NCBI GenBank assembly: GCA_949130495.1
Contig: OX422220.1
Coordinates: 9,355,001 to 9,419,000 of the forward strand
From: Sambucus nigra
Taxonomy: Eukaryota; Streptophyta; Magnoliopsida; Dipsacales; Adoxaceae
Direction of reading: 5' to 3'
DNA: 64,000 nt
The notes beneath the pieces are model-generated. The model was not told where the DNA came from and did not search any database. It saw only the letters and a program-made list of their open reading frames with translations. How positions within the stretch are numbered: the stretch's first letter is position 1; each line of letters starts with the position of its first letter. Below, piece by piece: positions 25,844 to 37,833 of the stretch. The position numbers were made by a program, and so were the translations under genes.

Positions 25844-26841
25844 ATGGAGAAATTATATAATAAAATGCCAGTTTTTGACGGGACTGCCTTAAAAGCCATA
25901 GATGAACGTGTTTGGATTTTAGTAGAAAAAGGGTGGACACCTCCCTCCGTCACTGCTAATAATGTGACTAATTTAAAATCTGTGACTGATTGGACTGAAG
26001 AAGAATTTAAATGCTCATCCTTTAATTCTAAGGGTTTAAGTGCTATTTTCGGATTCGTCACTCCTGATGAGTTTCGACGAATAATGACGTGCTCCACGTC
26101 AAAAGAGGCATGGGATGTTTTGCAACTCACCCATGAAGAAACTAATGCTGTAAAAGAATCTAAACTGCAAAATTTAACAACACAACTCAAAACTATCAGG
26201 ATGTTTGAGACTGAATGTTTTGATGAATTTTATGCTAGGTTATCTGATATTGTTAACATTAGTTTTAATCTTGGTGAACACATTCCTAATGCTAGAGTTG
26301 TTAAAAAGATTCTAAGATCACTTCCTAAGCGTTATATCCCTAAAGTCACTGTGCTAAATTCTGTAGGAAATTTAAACATGCTTAAATTAGAGGAACTTGT
26401 AGGAGACTTACAAACCTATGAAATTGATATGTTTCCTAAAACCTTCAAACCTAAAGATAAGGGTATTGCACTTAATGCCCAAGATAAAAAAACTGAGGGT
26501 TCGGCAAGAAAGATAGTTGAATCATCTAGAAAAAGAGATATAGAAACGTCAGATTCTGAGTGTGATTTTAATTTAGATGATTTAGCCCTATTTACTAAAA
26601 ATTTCAATAAAATCTCAAATTCAAGAAAAATGAAAATTTCAAAGATAAAAAGATTTTTGAGAAAAATAAGAAAAATGAAAAAGGTTTTAAATACCCTCCT
26701 AAAGATGGTGAGAGATGACGTGAGTGCGACGGTAAGGGACATAGAGCTTTTGAGTGTGCCACTAGACTGAATAGACTTGCAAAAGAAAAAAATAAAGTTG
26801 TCCTAAATGCTACCCTTAGTGACCACAGTGAGGTCGAGTCG
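25844..26841 (+). pseudogene. gag: Copia gag, N-terminal part, frameshifted
   Basis: Starting at ATG 25844, the frame encodes the capsid-type domain of SIRE gag (MEKLYNKMPVFDG, then WTEEEF, IFGFVTPDEFRRI, KEAWDVLQLTHEE, SFNLGEHIP, KILRSLPKRY and EELVGDLQTYE). Gag forms the particle that packages element RNA in the cytoplasm. An apparent 1-bp loss in an A-rich run near 26625 shifts the frame; in the next frame there is a TGA at 26716-26718 exactly where the first cysteine of a CX2CX4HX4C zinc knuckle belongs (the rest reads RECDGKGHRAFEC). The coding sequence then continues in that frame into the following feature. The original frame runs on without homology to its stop at 26770. Confidence 0.85.
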
Positions 26842-29800
26842 GTGGACTCTGGAGACGAGTCACCGCATGAATGTAACTTCACCGCATTCATGGCTAGTCA
26901 TACGTCTAGTGATCCTCATGACGATGAGGATGTTACTTCACAAGGACTCCACGATAGTGAGAACAATGTGAGTGAGGGGGAGTATGATACAATTGAGAGC
27001 GAGTGTAATCTTCAACGCGCCTACGCTGAGTTATATAATGAGTCATTTAAAACCAAGAAGCATAATAAAGCGCTAGTTCTTAGGATCACCGCTTTAAAAG
27101 AAGATTTAGAAGAAGCGAGAGAGAGAGAATCCTCCACCTGCACTACCTTGAGAGAAAAAGAGTCTGCCTTTATTGAGAAAGAGAGTTTGTTTATAGAAAG
27201 AGAGAGACTATTTGAAGAGAGAGAGTGTGGTTTTGAGAAGGAGATAGGGGACTTGACTAATCAAGTGTCTAGTCTTACGAGTGAGCTCCATTCCTCTATG
27301 GAAACTCGAAAGAAACTTGAAACCCTTATTACCCAGCTTAATCATGATCTTGAGAGAGCACGAAAAGTTAAGGTACAAATCGAGGATAGATCTAGAAAGA
27401 TGGTAAATATGCTCCTCTGCCCCAATGTAGGTTTTGGTGATAGGCAAGGAATAGGTTATGATGGTGCCACCACATCCCAAATTGCACCTGGACCAATTCC
27501 TAAGTTTACTACGACACCATATGTCCATCGTCAAAAACCACGTAGGAGAGTTCGACCAAGAAAAGCAAACCACGGTCCGCCTAATATTGTGTTCTTTTGT
27601 ACTTATTGTAAAAGAAATGGCCACCTCAGGGAGTTTTGCTATAGTTTGGGTCAGACACAACGTACTACTGCTCCACCACATCATACTGATGATCTTGACA
27701 ACCTGAGAGAGCGTGTTGAGTTTCTAGCTACCACATCACAGAGTTTGATGGAGGAATTTCGATGGATATCTTTACCGTCACTGAATGCTTCTCGCATCCC
27801 TGCTAAAACCAACAACAACAAGGGTATACAAAAGGTTACCACATCTTGGGTTCCTAAGAAAGATGAAAAGTCCCTTGTTGTTTATATCGCTCTCAAAGCT
27901 CAAAATACCTTACAGTGGTATTTTGATAGTGGTTTCTCCAGACATATGATAGGTGATATCTCATTTTTTACCCACCTAAAGGATTATAAAGATGGTAGAT
28001 CCACCTTTGGAGATGGAAGAAAATCTAGCATTGTAGGACGAGGTACAGTAGTGTTACCAGGATTTCCTAAACTACAGAATGTTTTGTATGTCAAAGGTTT
28101 GAAGGCAAACCTTCTCAGCATTAGCCAGCTGTGTGACAATGACATTGTCGTAAAGTTTGACCGGGCCATATGTAATGTCTATAATCAATCCGGTAAACTT
28201 TTAGTGAAAGGGGTGAGGATAAAAGATAATTGCTATGGGATTTTTCCCACATCCTCACTTATCTGGAACAGCGCCACGATCATTCCTATGGATCTATGGC
28301 ACCAGCGTCTAGGTCACGTGAACGTAAGAGATTTGATATCTTTAGCTAAAAAGGACCTAGTACGTGGCTTACCATCTCTTGGAAAGCCAACTTCCACAGT
28401 TTGTGGACCCTGTCAGATGGGAAAACAAATCCGCAGTCCCCACCGAAAGCTGCATTCCATTACCACCTCCCATGTGCTTGAGTTAATTCACTTGGATCTT
28501 ATGGGTCCTACTCGCACTGAGAGTCTGGGGGGTAAGAGGTATATCGTCGTGATGGTAGATGATTTCTCTAGATATTCAATTATTGGTTTTCTAAGAGAGA
28601 AATTAGATGTTGTTGAGTTTTTAACGACCAAGTGCCGTGTCCTGCAAAATCAGCATGGTGTCACTATTAATAGTATACGTAATGAAAACGGCATAGAATT
28701 TAAAGAAGCAAAGGTAGATCTCTATTGTGACAGCCTAGCAATCAAACATGAGTTTTCTGCTGTGAAGACTCCTAAGAAAAATGGGATTATTGAGAGAAAG
28801 AATAGGACGATTCAAGAAATGGTTAGATCTATGCTTCTAGGTCGTAAGGTTGCTAGGAAATTTTGGGCAGAGGTAGTGTGTACTGCATGCCATACGGTGA
28901 ATAGGGTCTACTTACGTCCACACACACTTAAGATGCCTTATGAATTGTGGACTGGCAAGAAACCCAACCTTGCATATTTCTGTGTCTTTGGGAGTAAATG
29001 CTACATCCTACGGGATAGAGAGCAATTAGGAAAGTTTGACTTCCGGAGTGACGAGGGAATATTGCTAGGATATTCATCAAATAGTAGAGCATACCGGGTT
29101 TTTAACCTTAAGAGCTTCAAGGTTATGGAGTCAATAAACGTCACCGTATAAGATGAACAACCTTCTGCGTTTATTGATTCTAGCCTTCGATGTGAGGATG
29201 AGGACTTTTCTGACAGTGATTTACTCGTCCCTCACCCACACTATATGGATCCTAATCCCGTGTTAGGGGAAACACCTGCTTGGGTTCGAAAGAGTCATGA
29301 TCATTATGTCATTATTGGAGATCCCACCTTAGAGGTCAAGACTCGTGCTCAGCTAGAGAACATTGTTAGTCATTTTTGCTACATGTCCATAGTCGAGCCC
29401 AAGAATCACAAATAAGCACTCAAGGATGAACACTGTATATCTGCTATACAGGATGAGTTGCTTCAGTTTAAAAAAAATAATGTCTGGGAACTAGTCCCCC
29501 GACCTAGTGAGACTAATGTGATAGGTACCAAGTGGATTTTCAAGAATAAAATGGATGAAAATGGTACCATAATCAGAAATAAAGCTAGGTTGGTCTCTCA
29601 AGGCTACACACGGATTGAGGATGTAGACTTTGAGGAGACATTTTCTCCTGTTGCGAGGCTTGAGTCCGTCCTCTTACTACTCGCCATCGCATGTCATTTG
29701 CGCTTCAAGTTATATCAGATGGATCTCAAGAGTGCCTTTCTAGATGGCATTCTACAGGAAGAGGTTTATGTGGTTCAACCAAAAGGGTTTGAAGACCCCA

Positions 29801-30224
29801 TACACCCGAAACATGTATACTATCTAAGGAAAGCCTTGTATGGTTTGAAGCAAGAGCCCCGTGCTTGGTACGAGAGGCTTACTTCCTATCTCTTAGCCCA
29901 TGGCTTCAAGAGAGGGGTAGTTGATATGACGTTGTTCGTCAGGAGAGATGACAGTGCTATTTTGGTTGCCCAGGTTTATGTGGACGACAAAGTCTTTGGA
30001 TCCACATGCTCCCAGCATGCTCACCACTTTGAGGAGGAGATGAAAAGTGAGTTTGAGATGAGCATGGTAGGTGAGCTTACATTCTTCCTTGGTCTCCAGG
30101 TTCGTCAGCTAGAGGATGGAATATTCATCTCTCAATACAAGTATGCTAGAGACGTAGTGAAAAAATTTGGTTTAGACTCCTCTAAGCATGCTCGTACACC
30201 TATGAGTACTTTTATCAAGCTTAT
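26842..30224 (+). pseudogene. pol: Copia gag-pol: coiled coil, zinc knuckle, protease, integrase and reverse transcriptase (interrupted)
   Basis: One frame runs from about 26719 to the gypsy insertion at 30224. In order it shows: a long acidic and coiled-coil stretch (about 27040-27390); a zinc knuckle CTYCKRNGHLREFC (27598-27639); an aspartic protease YFDSGFSRHM (about 27920); the GAG-pre-integrase LWHQRLGHV with CGPCQMGK; an integrase core with HLDLMGPTRTES and NGIIERKNRTIQEM; and a reverse transcriptase (GTKWIFKNK, ARLVSQGYT, FSPVARLES, MDLKSAFLDG, YGLKQEPRAWY, YVDDKVFGS). The second integrase aspartate appears to be glutamate (RNENGIEF where R-S-D-x-G is usual). In-frame TAA codons at 29149-29151 and 29413-29415 break the polyprotein. 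The 3' part resumes at 40570. Confidence 0.9.
30220..30224. repeat. Left target site duplication of the nested gypsy (CTTAT)
   Basis: CTTAT, part of the copia reading frame (AAG CTT AT), is matched by CATAT at 40565-40569, one substitution apart. Removing the gypsy and one copy restores an uninterrupted copia frame across the join, which independently confirms both ends. Confidence 0.9.
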
Positions 30225-32999
30225 TGTAATACCCCGTATTTTTATGCTATATTAATTTGGGGATTTATTAAATTTAATGTGAATTAATTATTTAATAAAA
30301 ATCCGGAAATTAATTATGTTATAATTATTAACGTGATGAGAGTTAGTAATTATGGGATAATTTGTTGAATATTACTAATGAGCAAAGTAATATATAATAG
30401 TGGCCATATTAAATGTCACGAGTGAATAAAATGACAATTTTAGAAATTTGAGTCGGGACGCGCCCGTGTCGCGTCGGGACTAAATATTGATAAATAAAAG
30501 TAAATATTTTATAAGTTGTTCGTATGGTCGTTTTGAGTGCGCCAACGCGTCCAGAAGGGTCGAGATAGTCAGAAAAGTATACCCGGGAGTTTGATTTGGG
30601 TCTCGGGGCGTTTTTAGGCCTAATTAGTACCCCGGGAGGGCATTTTAGTCATTTTTTATTTTTGGGTAATTAAACCCACGAAAATTAAAGGGGTTATATC
30701 AGATGTTTAGGTTATCTCCTAGGGTTAGATAACTCAAAACACTAGAACGACCATTGGAGAGGAGAGGAGAGAGCTCTCAAGGCATTCCAAGGCTCAAACC
30801 TCACCCGTTTGCACCGCCGCCACCGCCAACGCGTAGATCGCGAGACGGGGAACGCAACCACACCAAATTCAACACCAAACCAGATTTCTGAAAATCCCAG
30901 GCAAGTGTTTATCTTGCTTATTTCGTTGATGCATCATCCATATTAGTTTAGGAGTTATTAGGATGAGATTTATGGAAGAAAAACCCAATTTGAGATGGGA
31001 AATTTTCATGTAGTGATGATTTATATGATATTCGGGAAACCCTTTGTCATGTAAAGGATTAAGAGTTTGATTAAGAAAAGACTTCTAATCAGATACAAAC
31101 ACTAAAAAAAATATTCCGGACGATCGGACCGTTGGAATTAGATGAAATTTTACAGAGAATTAGCTGAAGACGAGAGGAAGCTACAGAAAAAAATTCAACT
31201 CGATCGGACCGTTCAATATTTTTTAATATTTGTTTTTGCTAGACAGTTTTATGTTTTGAGGACTCTTAGAGATAATAAAAATTCAATTAAAACTCCATTT
31301 TAAATTCCGATTTCGAAACCGTTTGAAATTGTCATCTTTGAAAATAAAATTCAAAATCCTTTAATGTAAGGCGAAATCTATATTTTTGGGATATTTTGCA
31401 TAAGGGATAATGTAAGTATATATTAAAGGGGAGAGACACGTAAGAGAGAGTTACGTTGGAACATAAATGGATATCTACTGAATTGTACATTTGGAAGAAT
31501 AGAGTCCATGAGGGTTACGTAGTAAGTTGGAAAAACCCTTCGAATTAAAGTTAGAAACGAACCATTATACTTGATAAATAATAATGGGAAAATAAGGATA
31601 AATGTTGTGAATGTGGGTTATTGGATAAACCTAAATTGATATAATAAAAGTGGTATATTTATATGATTGTGTATGCATATATTATATACTTGTGAAAATC
31701 ATGCCCGCGCTACTTGTTATCCCTGAGGTTTCCTCGCTGGGATGATCTTATCTCGTGTGCCTTATGGGGGATATTGACTCGTACCCTAGAAGATAGAAAT
31801 CCTAGGTACAGGCTATCGAATCGGTAGTCACGGTCCTAAGAGACGTGAGGGTATGTACTGACCTCTTGGACTTGGAAACTATGCTTCGCCTCAATATTAT
31901 TTGTGTATGTATTTATACAGTTCGAGAGTGATTCCGAACTTGTATTCCCTTTAGTACGATTGATACGGGGATTGGATAGCAGAGTATGCCCGCACCATAA
32001 AATTTTATATGGGGTACTGTTAGAATATATATATTATACGAGTATTTAATATATATATGAACTTCGGAAATATGGGAAACTGCCTACTGTGTTATGGTAA
32101 GTAAGGCATGTATAATGACTCAAATTGGAAATACTTGTTTTGAAAAGTATATTATGATATTGAAAAACTTTATAAATCAATAAAGTTAAAATGAGCGTTT
32201 TGTACTAAATGAAATTATCCTTTTAAACCATGATGTTGTTAAATCTTAAATCTTGAGAGTCACCTAAGATAAGTTAAATCCTTGGGGAAAGATAGTGTGA
32301 TATATGATGAGATAAATCATTGGGAAGGTTAGTGCGATAAGAGTGCACATTAGAAGAGAGGTGAGAATTTCTCAAGAGAGTGTCGCACTAATATGTTGTT
32401 GCATTGGCCTGTATCAATTTAAATACTTGCTAAACGAATTTTTAAATCATATACACTATCGGGCTCTGACCCATTTCTATTCCTCTTTCTCTCTTGTATA
32501 TATATGTATATATTACAGGTGCCCAGCCACAGGGGCGTCTTGTTTAGGATCCTTTGGCAGGAACGCGCTGCAGCTTAGGTGGGAGTTGCAGGCCTGTTGT
32601 TTAGACGACTTCATCCATTTGATTCTACTCCTAGCATGATCATTATTGGGGCATGTGTCGCCCTTTCCATTATTCAATTGTTATTTGGATATTGTACTTC
32701 ATCTATTTCTAGTATTGTCACTTTGGGATTTATTATATTCTGGATGGTTTACTTTAAGTTTTTTTGTTATTAGCCAGTTGTTGAATGTTAAATTATTGGA
32801 TTGATTGTTTAATAAAATAAATAAATAAAATTTGAAAGGAATGTTAAAAATGGTTTTGACACTTAGCTTAATTAATTAGGGTGTTTAAATTGGAAAGTTA
32901 TTATTACGATAGTGATGCTAAGAATGAGCCAACTGTTCACCTTGATTTTAATTTAATAAAGGAGTGATCGCCTGGTATTTAATTAGGCGGGGTGTCACA
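30225..32999 (+). repeat. 5' LTR of the nested chromovirus
   Basis: It starts TGTAATACCCCGTATTTTT and ends GGCGGGGTGTCACA, and is repeated at 37834-40564. A GA-rich tract (GGAGAGGAGAGGAGAGAG) lies near 30757. TATATTACAG precedes GTGCCCAGCCACA near 32510-32530. A 98-codon open frame at 32343-32639 occurs in both LTRs only because they are copies, so it is not called as a gene. Confidence 0.94.
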
Positions 33000-33001
33000 G
33001 G

Positions 33002-33013
33002 TGGTATCAGAGC
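33002..33013 (+). other. Chromovirus primer binding site (initiator Met tRNA)
   Basis: TGGTATCAGAGC lies two bases after the 5' LTR end at 32999. It matches the complement of plant initiator Met tRNA. Confidence 0.92.
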
Positions 33014-33183
33014 ATCAGGTTCTAGTGTCTATAGGATCCGTACGGCTTATTTTCGCTTTCAGCTTAACGTTTTTGCTATAGAGCCCTATTTTTAGGATTG
33101 TTGCATTTCTGCTTTTACGTTACGTCTTCAGCTATTTGAGATTTGATAATGACTGTAGACTAATAAACTACTTCACGTTTCAA

Positions 33184-34973
33184 ATGCCTCCGAGACGTGC
33201 ACCAAAGGATAGGCGTGCCCAGGCCGAGCATCCAGCAGCTCCGGCACAAGACACTATGAATGCTAATGAAGTAGCCGCCATTCTTGCTCAGGCGGTGAAT
33301 GCCGCACTAGCAGTGGTTCAGCAGGCTCCACCCAGATTCAGGCAGTGGCGCCAGTACCAGCACAGCTTCCATTTGCATGGGAGAGGGCTAGGGATGCTTT
33401 TCAGAAGGCGCATCCCCCTGAGTTCTCTGGTAGCTCAGATATCGTCACAGTCAGCCAATGGAAGAAAGACATCCAGCGGCATCTTCGTATGTATGAGTGC
33501 ACCGACATGCAAAGGCAGTTATTGGCTTCCTTTAAGCTGGTGGGGGCCGCTTTGCAGTGGTGGGAGTCCACTACCACCTTGGAGGAGAGGGACACGATCC
33601 CTATTCGGTCGTTTTGGGAGCGGTTTGACCGCAAGTACTTTCCACCCACCGTGCAGACTGAGATGAGGCAGAAATTACTGAATTTGAAATAGGAGAACTC
33701 TACCGTTATTGAGTATGAGGAGGAGTTCACGAGACTTCTCACCATAGTGCCAGATAAGGCACCTACTGATAGTAAGAAGATAATGTTATTTGTGGACGGG
33801 TTAGCTTGGAGGATCCATCAGCATCTTATAGGGAATCTATCTCTGAGTACTTTCACTGATGTACTCAATGCTGCGTTACTACATTGCCAGGATCACCATT
33901 TCCATCTGCAGGGAAGCAGGAGAGCAGGAAAGTCCAGCCAGCAGGGCAGGACCGGGGGTAGTAGTGCTAGTGGGGCACCATCTCATGGACAGACTCGTCA
34001 ACACGAGCAGAGTTACCATCAGGGGGACCCTACTAAGCGATTCCGTTCAGGTGATTCCAGGCAGGGATTTGGGGGTTATAGGCAGGGCCAGCAGGGCCAG
34101 CCTAATCAACAGGGCCAACAGCGTGCTAATCAGGGCCAACAGGGCCAGTGGCGGGGAGGTAACGGCCAGCAGGGCCGTGGTCAGCAGGGTCAGAGGGGAG
34201 GTAACTTCAGAGGCCGGTGTTTTGTATGCGGCAAGCATGGTCATAAGCGCCAAGATTGCCCAGATTGTAATAGGGCCCCACAGCAGCAGGGTGCCCGTAA
34301 TGAGCCACATAGACCACTTTTTCCAGCTGCCCTCCCATCTCCAGCCCAGGTGCCAGCCCTAACAGCCATTCCAGTAGCTCCAGTGCAGCAGGGGCAGTTA
34401 CAATATGGACGTGTCTATAACGTCCACCAGGCAGCAGCTCCACAGGCACCACCCGCGATTGAGGGTATGTTTCCTATCCATGGTACTATGGGTCGGGTTT
34501 TGTTTGACACTGGGGCGAAGCATTGTTTTATAGCTACGCATTTTGCGAAGGCCTTAGGGTTGTTAGCCATAGCAGAGAGCACAGTGACGTGTGTAGACTC
34601 AGCACTGGGGAGTGGGTCGCTTATCTTCTTTATATGCCGGGGAGTGGGGGTAGAGATTGGTAGTTTGGTATTACTTGTAGACATGTTAGTCTTAGATATG
34701 CATGAGCATGATGTTATTATCGGTATGGATTGGCTCGCAGCTTATAGAGCCATGATTGATTGCTTCAGTGGGAGCATTTTTTTTGCCATTCCGGGGCAAG
34801 AGATGTTTGTAGTGGCGATGCCTCGCCCAGAGGGAGGTTCGACCGCTCATTTGTATTATATAGAGGAGGATGCCTCTAAGGAGGTTGTGATTTCTTTAGA
34901 CTCGATCCCAGTCGTTTGTGAGTATTCCGATGTATTTCAGGAGATACCAGGCCTACCCCCAGTCGAGAGATAG
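33184..34973 (+). pseudogene. gag: Chromovirus gag and protease, frameshifted
   Basis: ATG 33184 opens MPPRRAPKDRRAQ, a typical chromovirus gag start. The frame shifts by one base near 33335, where PFAWERARDAFQKA and ALQWWEST (capsid) continue. A TAG at 33690-33692 interrupts it, after which the frame resumes with EYEEEFTRLL. A Gln/Gly-rich stretch (about 34060-34210), probably RNA-binding and disordered, leads into the zinc knuckle CFVCGKHGHKRQDC (34218-34259). The aspartic protease motif LFDTGAKHCF lies at about 34500. The product would build the particle and mature the polyprotein. The frame ends at 34973 after an apparent one-base deletion just before the reverse transcriptase linker. Confidence 0.9.
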
Positions 34974-37823
34974 ACTTTGTCATAGATTTATTGCCAGATA
35001 CGAGACCTATAGCACGCGATCCATACCGTATGTCTCCGGCGGAGATGCGAGAGTTACGAGATCAGATAGAGAAGTTGTTAGGTCAGGGCTTCATTCGCAG
35101 GAGTACCTCACCTTGGGGCGCTCCAGTCTTATTTGTGAAGAAGAGAGATGGTTCACTGAGGTTATGTGTGGACTACCGGGAGTTGAACAAGGTCACGATA
35201 TGGAATAAGTATCCGTTGCCTCGAATCGATGATCTGTTCGACCAGCTGAGGGGAGCAACTTTCTTTTCGAAGATAGATCTGAGGTCAGGGTACCATCAGC
35301 TACTTATTAGAGAGCAGGACATTTTAAAGACTGCCTTCTTGACGAGATACGGGTCTTACGAGTTCAGAGTGATGCCATTTGGTCTCACAAATGCTCTAGC
35401 CGTATTCATGGACTTAATGAACCGAGTATTCAGAGAGTTCGTGGATCAGTTCGTCATCGTCTTCATAGATGACATTTTGATATATTCACACTTCGAGGAG
35501 GATCATGCCGAGCACTTGAGGCAGGTTCTTCAAACTTTACGAGTGCATCAGTTGTATGCTAAGTACGAGAAGTGTGGATTCTGGTTGCAAGAGGTACAGT
35601 TCTTGGGGCATGTTGTTTCTGAACAGGGGATAGCCGTTGACCCGAGTAAAGTGTCAGCGGTGAGGTAGTGGGGACAGCCCACGACACCGACGAAAGTGCG
35701 TAGTTTCTTAGGGTTAGCCGGATACTACAGGAGATTCATTTGGGGATTCTCCAAAATAGCGGGTCCATTGACGGACCTGACTCGCAAAGGGGTACCATAT
35801 GTTTGGGATGAAGCTTGTCAATTGGCTTTCGACGACCTGAAAGACAAGCATACTTCAGCACCAGTCCTTGCTTTACCAAAGCCGGGTGTGGAGTACCTGG
35901 TTTACACCGATGCCTCTTTAGGGGGACTTGGGGGAGTACTTCAGCAGGAAGAGAAGGCTATAGCTTTTGCCTCCCGCAAGCTTAAGCCGCATGAGAAGAA
36001 TTACCCCACCCACGACCTGGAGTTAGCAGCGGTCGTCTTTGCATTGAGGATATGGAGACACTATTTATTGGGGGAGAATTTCCATTTGTTCACAGATCAC
36101 AAATCACTGTAGTACCTGTTCACTCAGCAAGAGCTGAATATGCGTCAGCGCAGATGGTTAGAGTTTGTGAAGGACTATCAGTTCGACATACAGTATCATC
36201 CGGGGAAAGCCAACGTAGTTGCTGATGCGTTGAGCCGAAGACCGGTAAATGAGGTAGCGGACGTCTGGAAAGCGAAGTGGAAGGAGTTGGGTCACCAGGA
36301 CGCAGTAGCCCGTTCCTTCATATCTGTTATGACAGTCACACCTGAGATTGTTACGAGGGTAATACATGCCCAAACCACATACCCGTTTTGCCAGGAGCAG
36401 ATTGTACGACTTTTAGTCGAGGGTGCTGAGTCCTATTCTGTTAGTTCTGATGGGGGTTTGAGGTTTAATGGGAGGTTAGTGGTTCCAGAAGGGGCGAAAT
36501 TGTGTCATGCAGTGATGACCCAATCTCACGGGTCCCGATTTGCGGTACATCTTGGAGGAGATAAGATGTACCAGGATATGAGGAGGCAATACTGGTGGAG
36601 TGGGATGAAGAAGGACATTGTTGAGTTCGTATCCAAGTGTTTTACCTGCCAGCTGGTGAAGGTGGACCATCAGAAATCGTCAGGATTGCTTTAGCCATTG
36701 GAATTACCCACGTGGAAGTGGGAGAGTATTTCCATAGATTTTATTACAGGGTTGCCTACATCACAGTGGGGCCACGACTCTATCTGGGTGATTGTAGACC
36801 GTTTGACCAAGGTGGCTCATTTTCTGCCGGTGCGGACAGATTATACCACGGGTCAGTATGCTCAGTTGTTCATTTCTGAGATTGTCAGATTACATGGGGT
36901 GCCCCTGAATATTGTGTCAGATAGAGACAAGATTTTCGTGTCACGTTTCTAGGAAAGCTTTCAGGAGGCTATGGGTACTGAGTTGAGGCTGAGTTCAGCT
37001 TATCACCCACAGACAGATGGACAGACAGAGCGTACTAATCAGATGTTACAGGATATACTACGCATGTGTGTTCTTATTTTGGAGGAGGTGGGGAACCACA
37101 TCTTCCACTGGTAGAGTTTGCTTACAATAACTCTTATCAGTTTACGATTGGTATGGCTCCATTTGAGGCTTTGTATGGCCGGCCTTGTCGTTCTCCAACT
37201 TGTTGGCTCGAGGTGGGGGATAACAAGTTGCTAGGACCAGAGGTAATTCAGGAAACCTCCGCGAGGATTGAGATGATTAGGAGTCGCATTCGAGTAGCCC
37301 AAAACAGGCAGAAGAGCTACGCCGATGCGAAACGGTTCTTCCGGGAGTTTAATGTGGGGGACCAAGTGTTACTGCGTGTATCTCCTATGAAAGGAGTTAT
37401 GAGGTTCGTCAAGAAAGGGAAATCGGCCCGAGGTACGTAGGACCATTTCCCATTATCGAGAGGATTGGGTCGGTAGCATACAGATTGGGACTACCAGAGC
37501 ATTTACATCGCATTCACGATGTATTCCACATCTCGTCGTTGAGACGGTATCTTCGGGATGATATGGCCCATACTCACATCGCGATAGATGAGATAGACTT
37601 ACAGCCTGACAACTCTTACGAGGAGAGACCGGTGGCTATCCTAGACTATAGTGAGAGGAGATTGAGGTCGAAGATAGTTCCACTTGTACGGGTCCAGTGG
37701 GAGCATCATAACGTGGAGGAATCCACTTGGGAGCGCGAGGCCGATATGCGCGAGAGATATCAAGATTTGTTCTTACCAGGTATGCCTTATTTTCCGAATT
37801 TCGGGAAGAAATTCCGTAATTAG
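34974..37823 (+). pseudogene. pol: Chromovirus pol: reverse transcriptase, RNase H, integrase and chromodomain
   Basis: Visible in order: RT ([44 protein letters not shown] with its DD pair); RNase H ([33 protein letters not shown], with D, E and D retained); the integrase zinc region and core ([41 protein letters not shown], keeping the D, D and E); and a C-terminal chromodomain-like piece (RVQWEHHNVEESTWERE), which in chromoviruses is thought to steer integration to heterochromatin. TNALAVF replaces the usual TNAPAVF. In-frame TAG codons lie at 35666, 36110, 36692 and 36950. Frame changes lie near 37070 and 37430. The reading ends at TAG 37821-37823, just before the purine tract. Confidence 0.92.
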
Positions 37824-37833
37824 GGGGGAAGTA
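37822..37833 (+). other. Chromovirus polypurine tract
   Basis: AGGGGGGAAGTA immediately precedes the 3' LTR at 37834. It is the expected primer site for plus-strand DNA synthesis. Confidence 0.88.

Noticed and set aside
26716..26718. TGA at a cysteine position read as a selenocysteine or recoding signal
   Set aside because: Plants lack the selenocysteine machinery, the same gag has a frameshift, and no recoding structure is evident. Ordinary decay is simpler.
27208..27684. A 158-codon minus-strand frame
   Set aside because: It is antisense to the copia coiled-coil and zinc-knuckle region and is a shadow of that frame.
32343..32639. A 98-codon frame conserved nearly unchanged at 39908-40204
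   Set aside because: Both copies lie in the two LTRs of the same recent element, so their identity reflects a shared origin. The solo LTR version is not kept in the same form.
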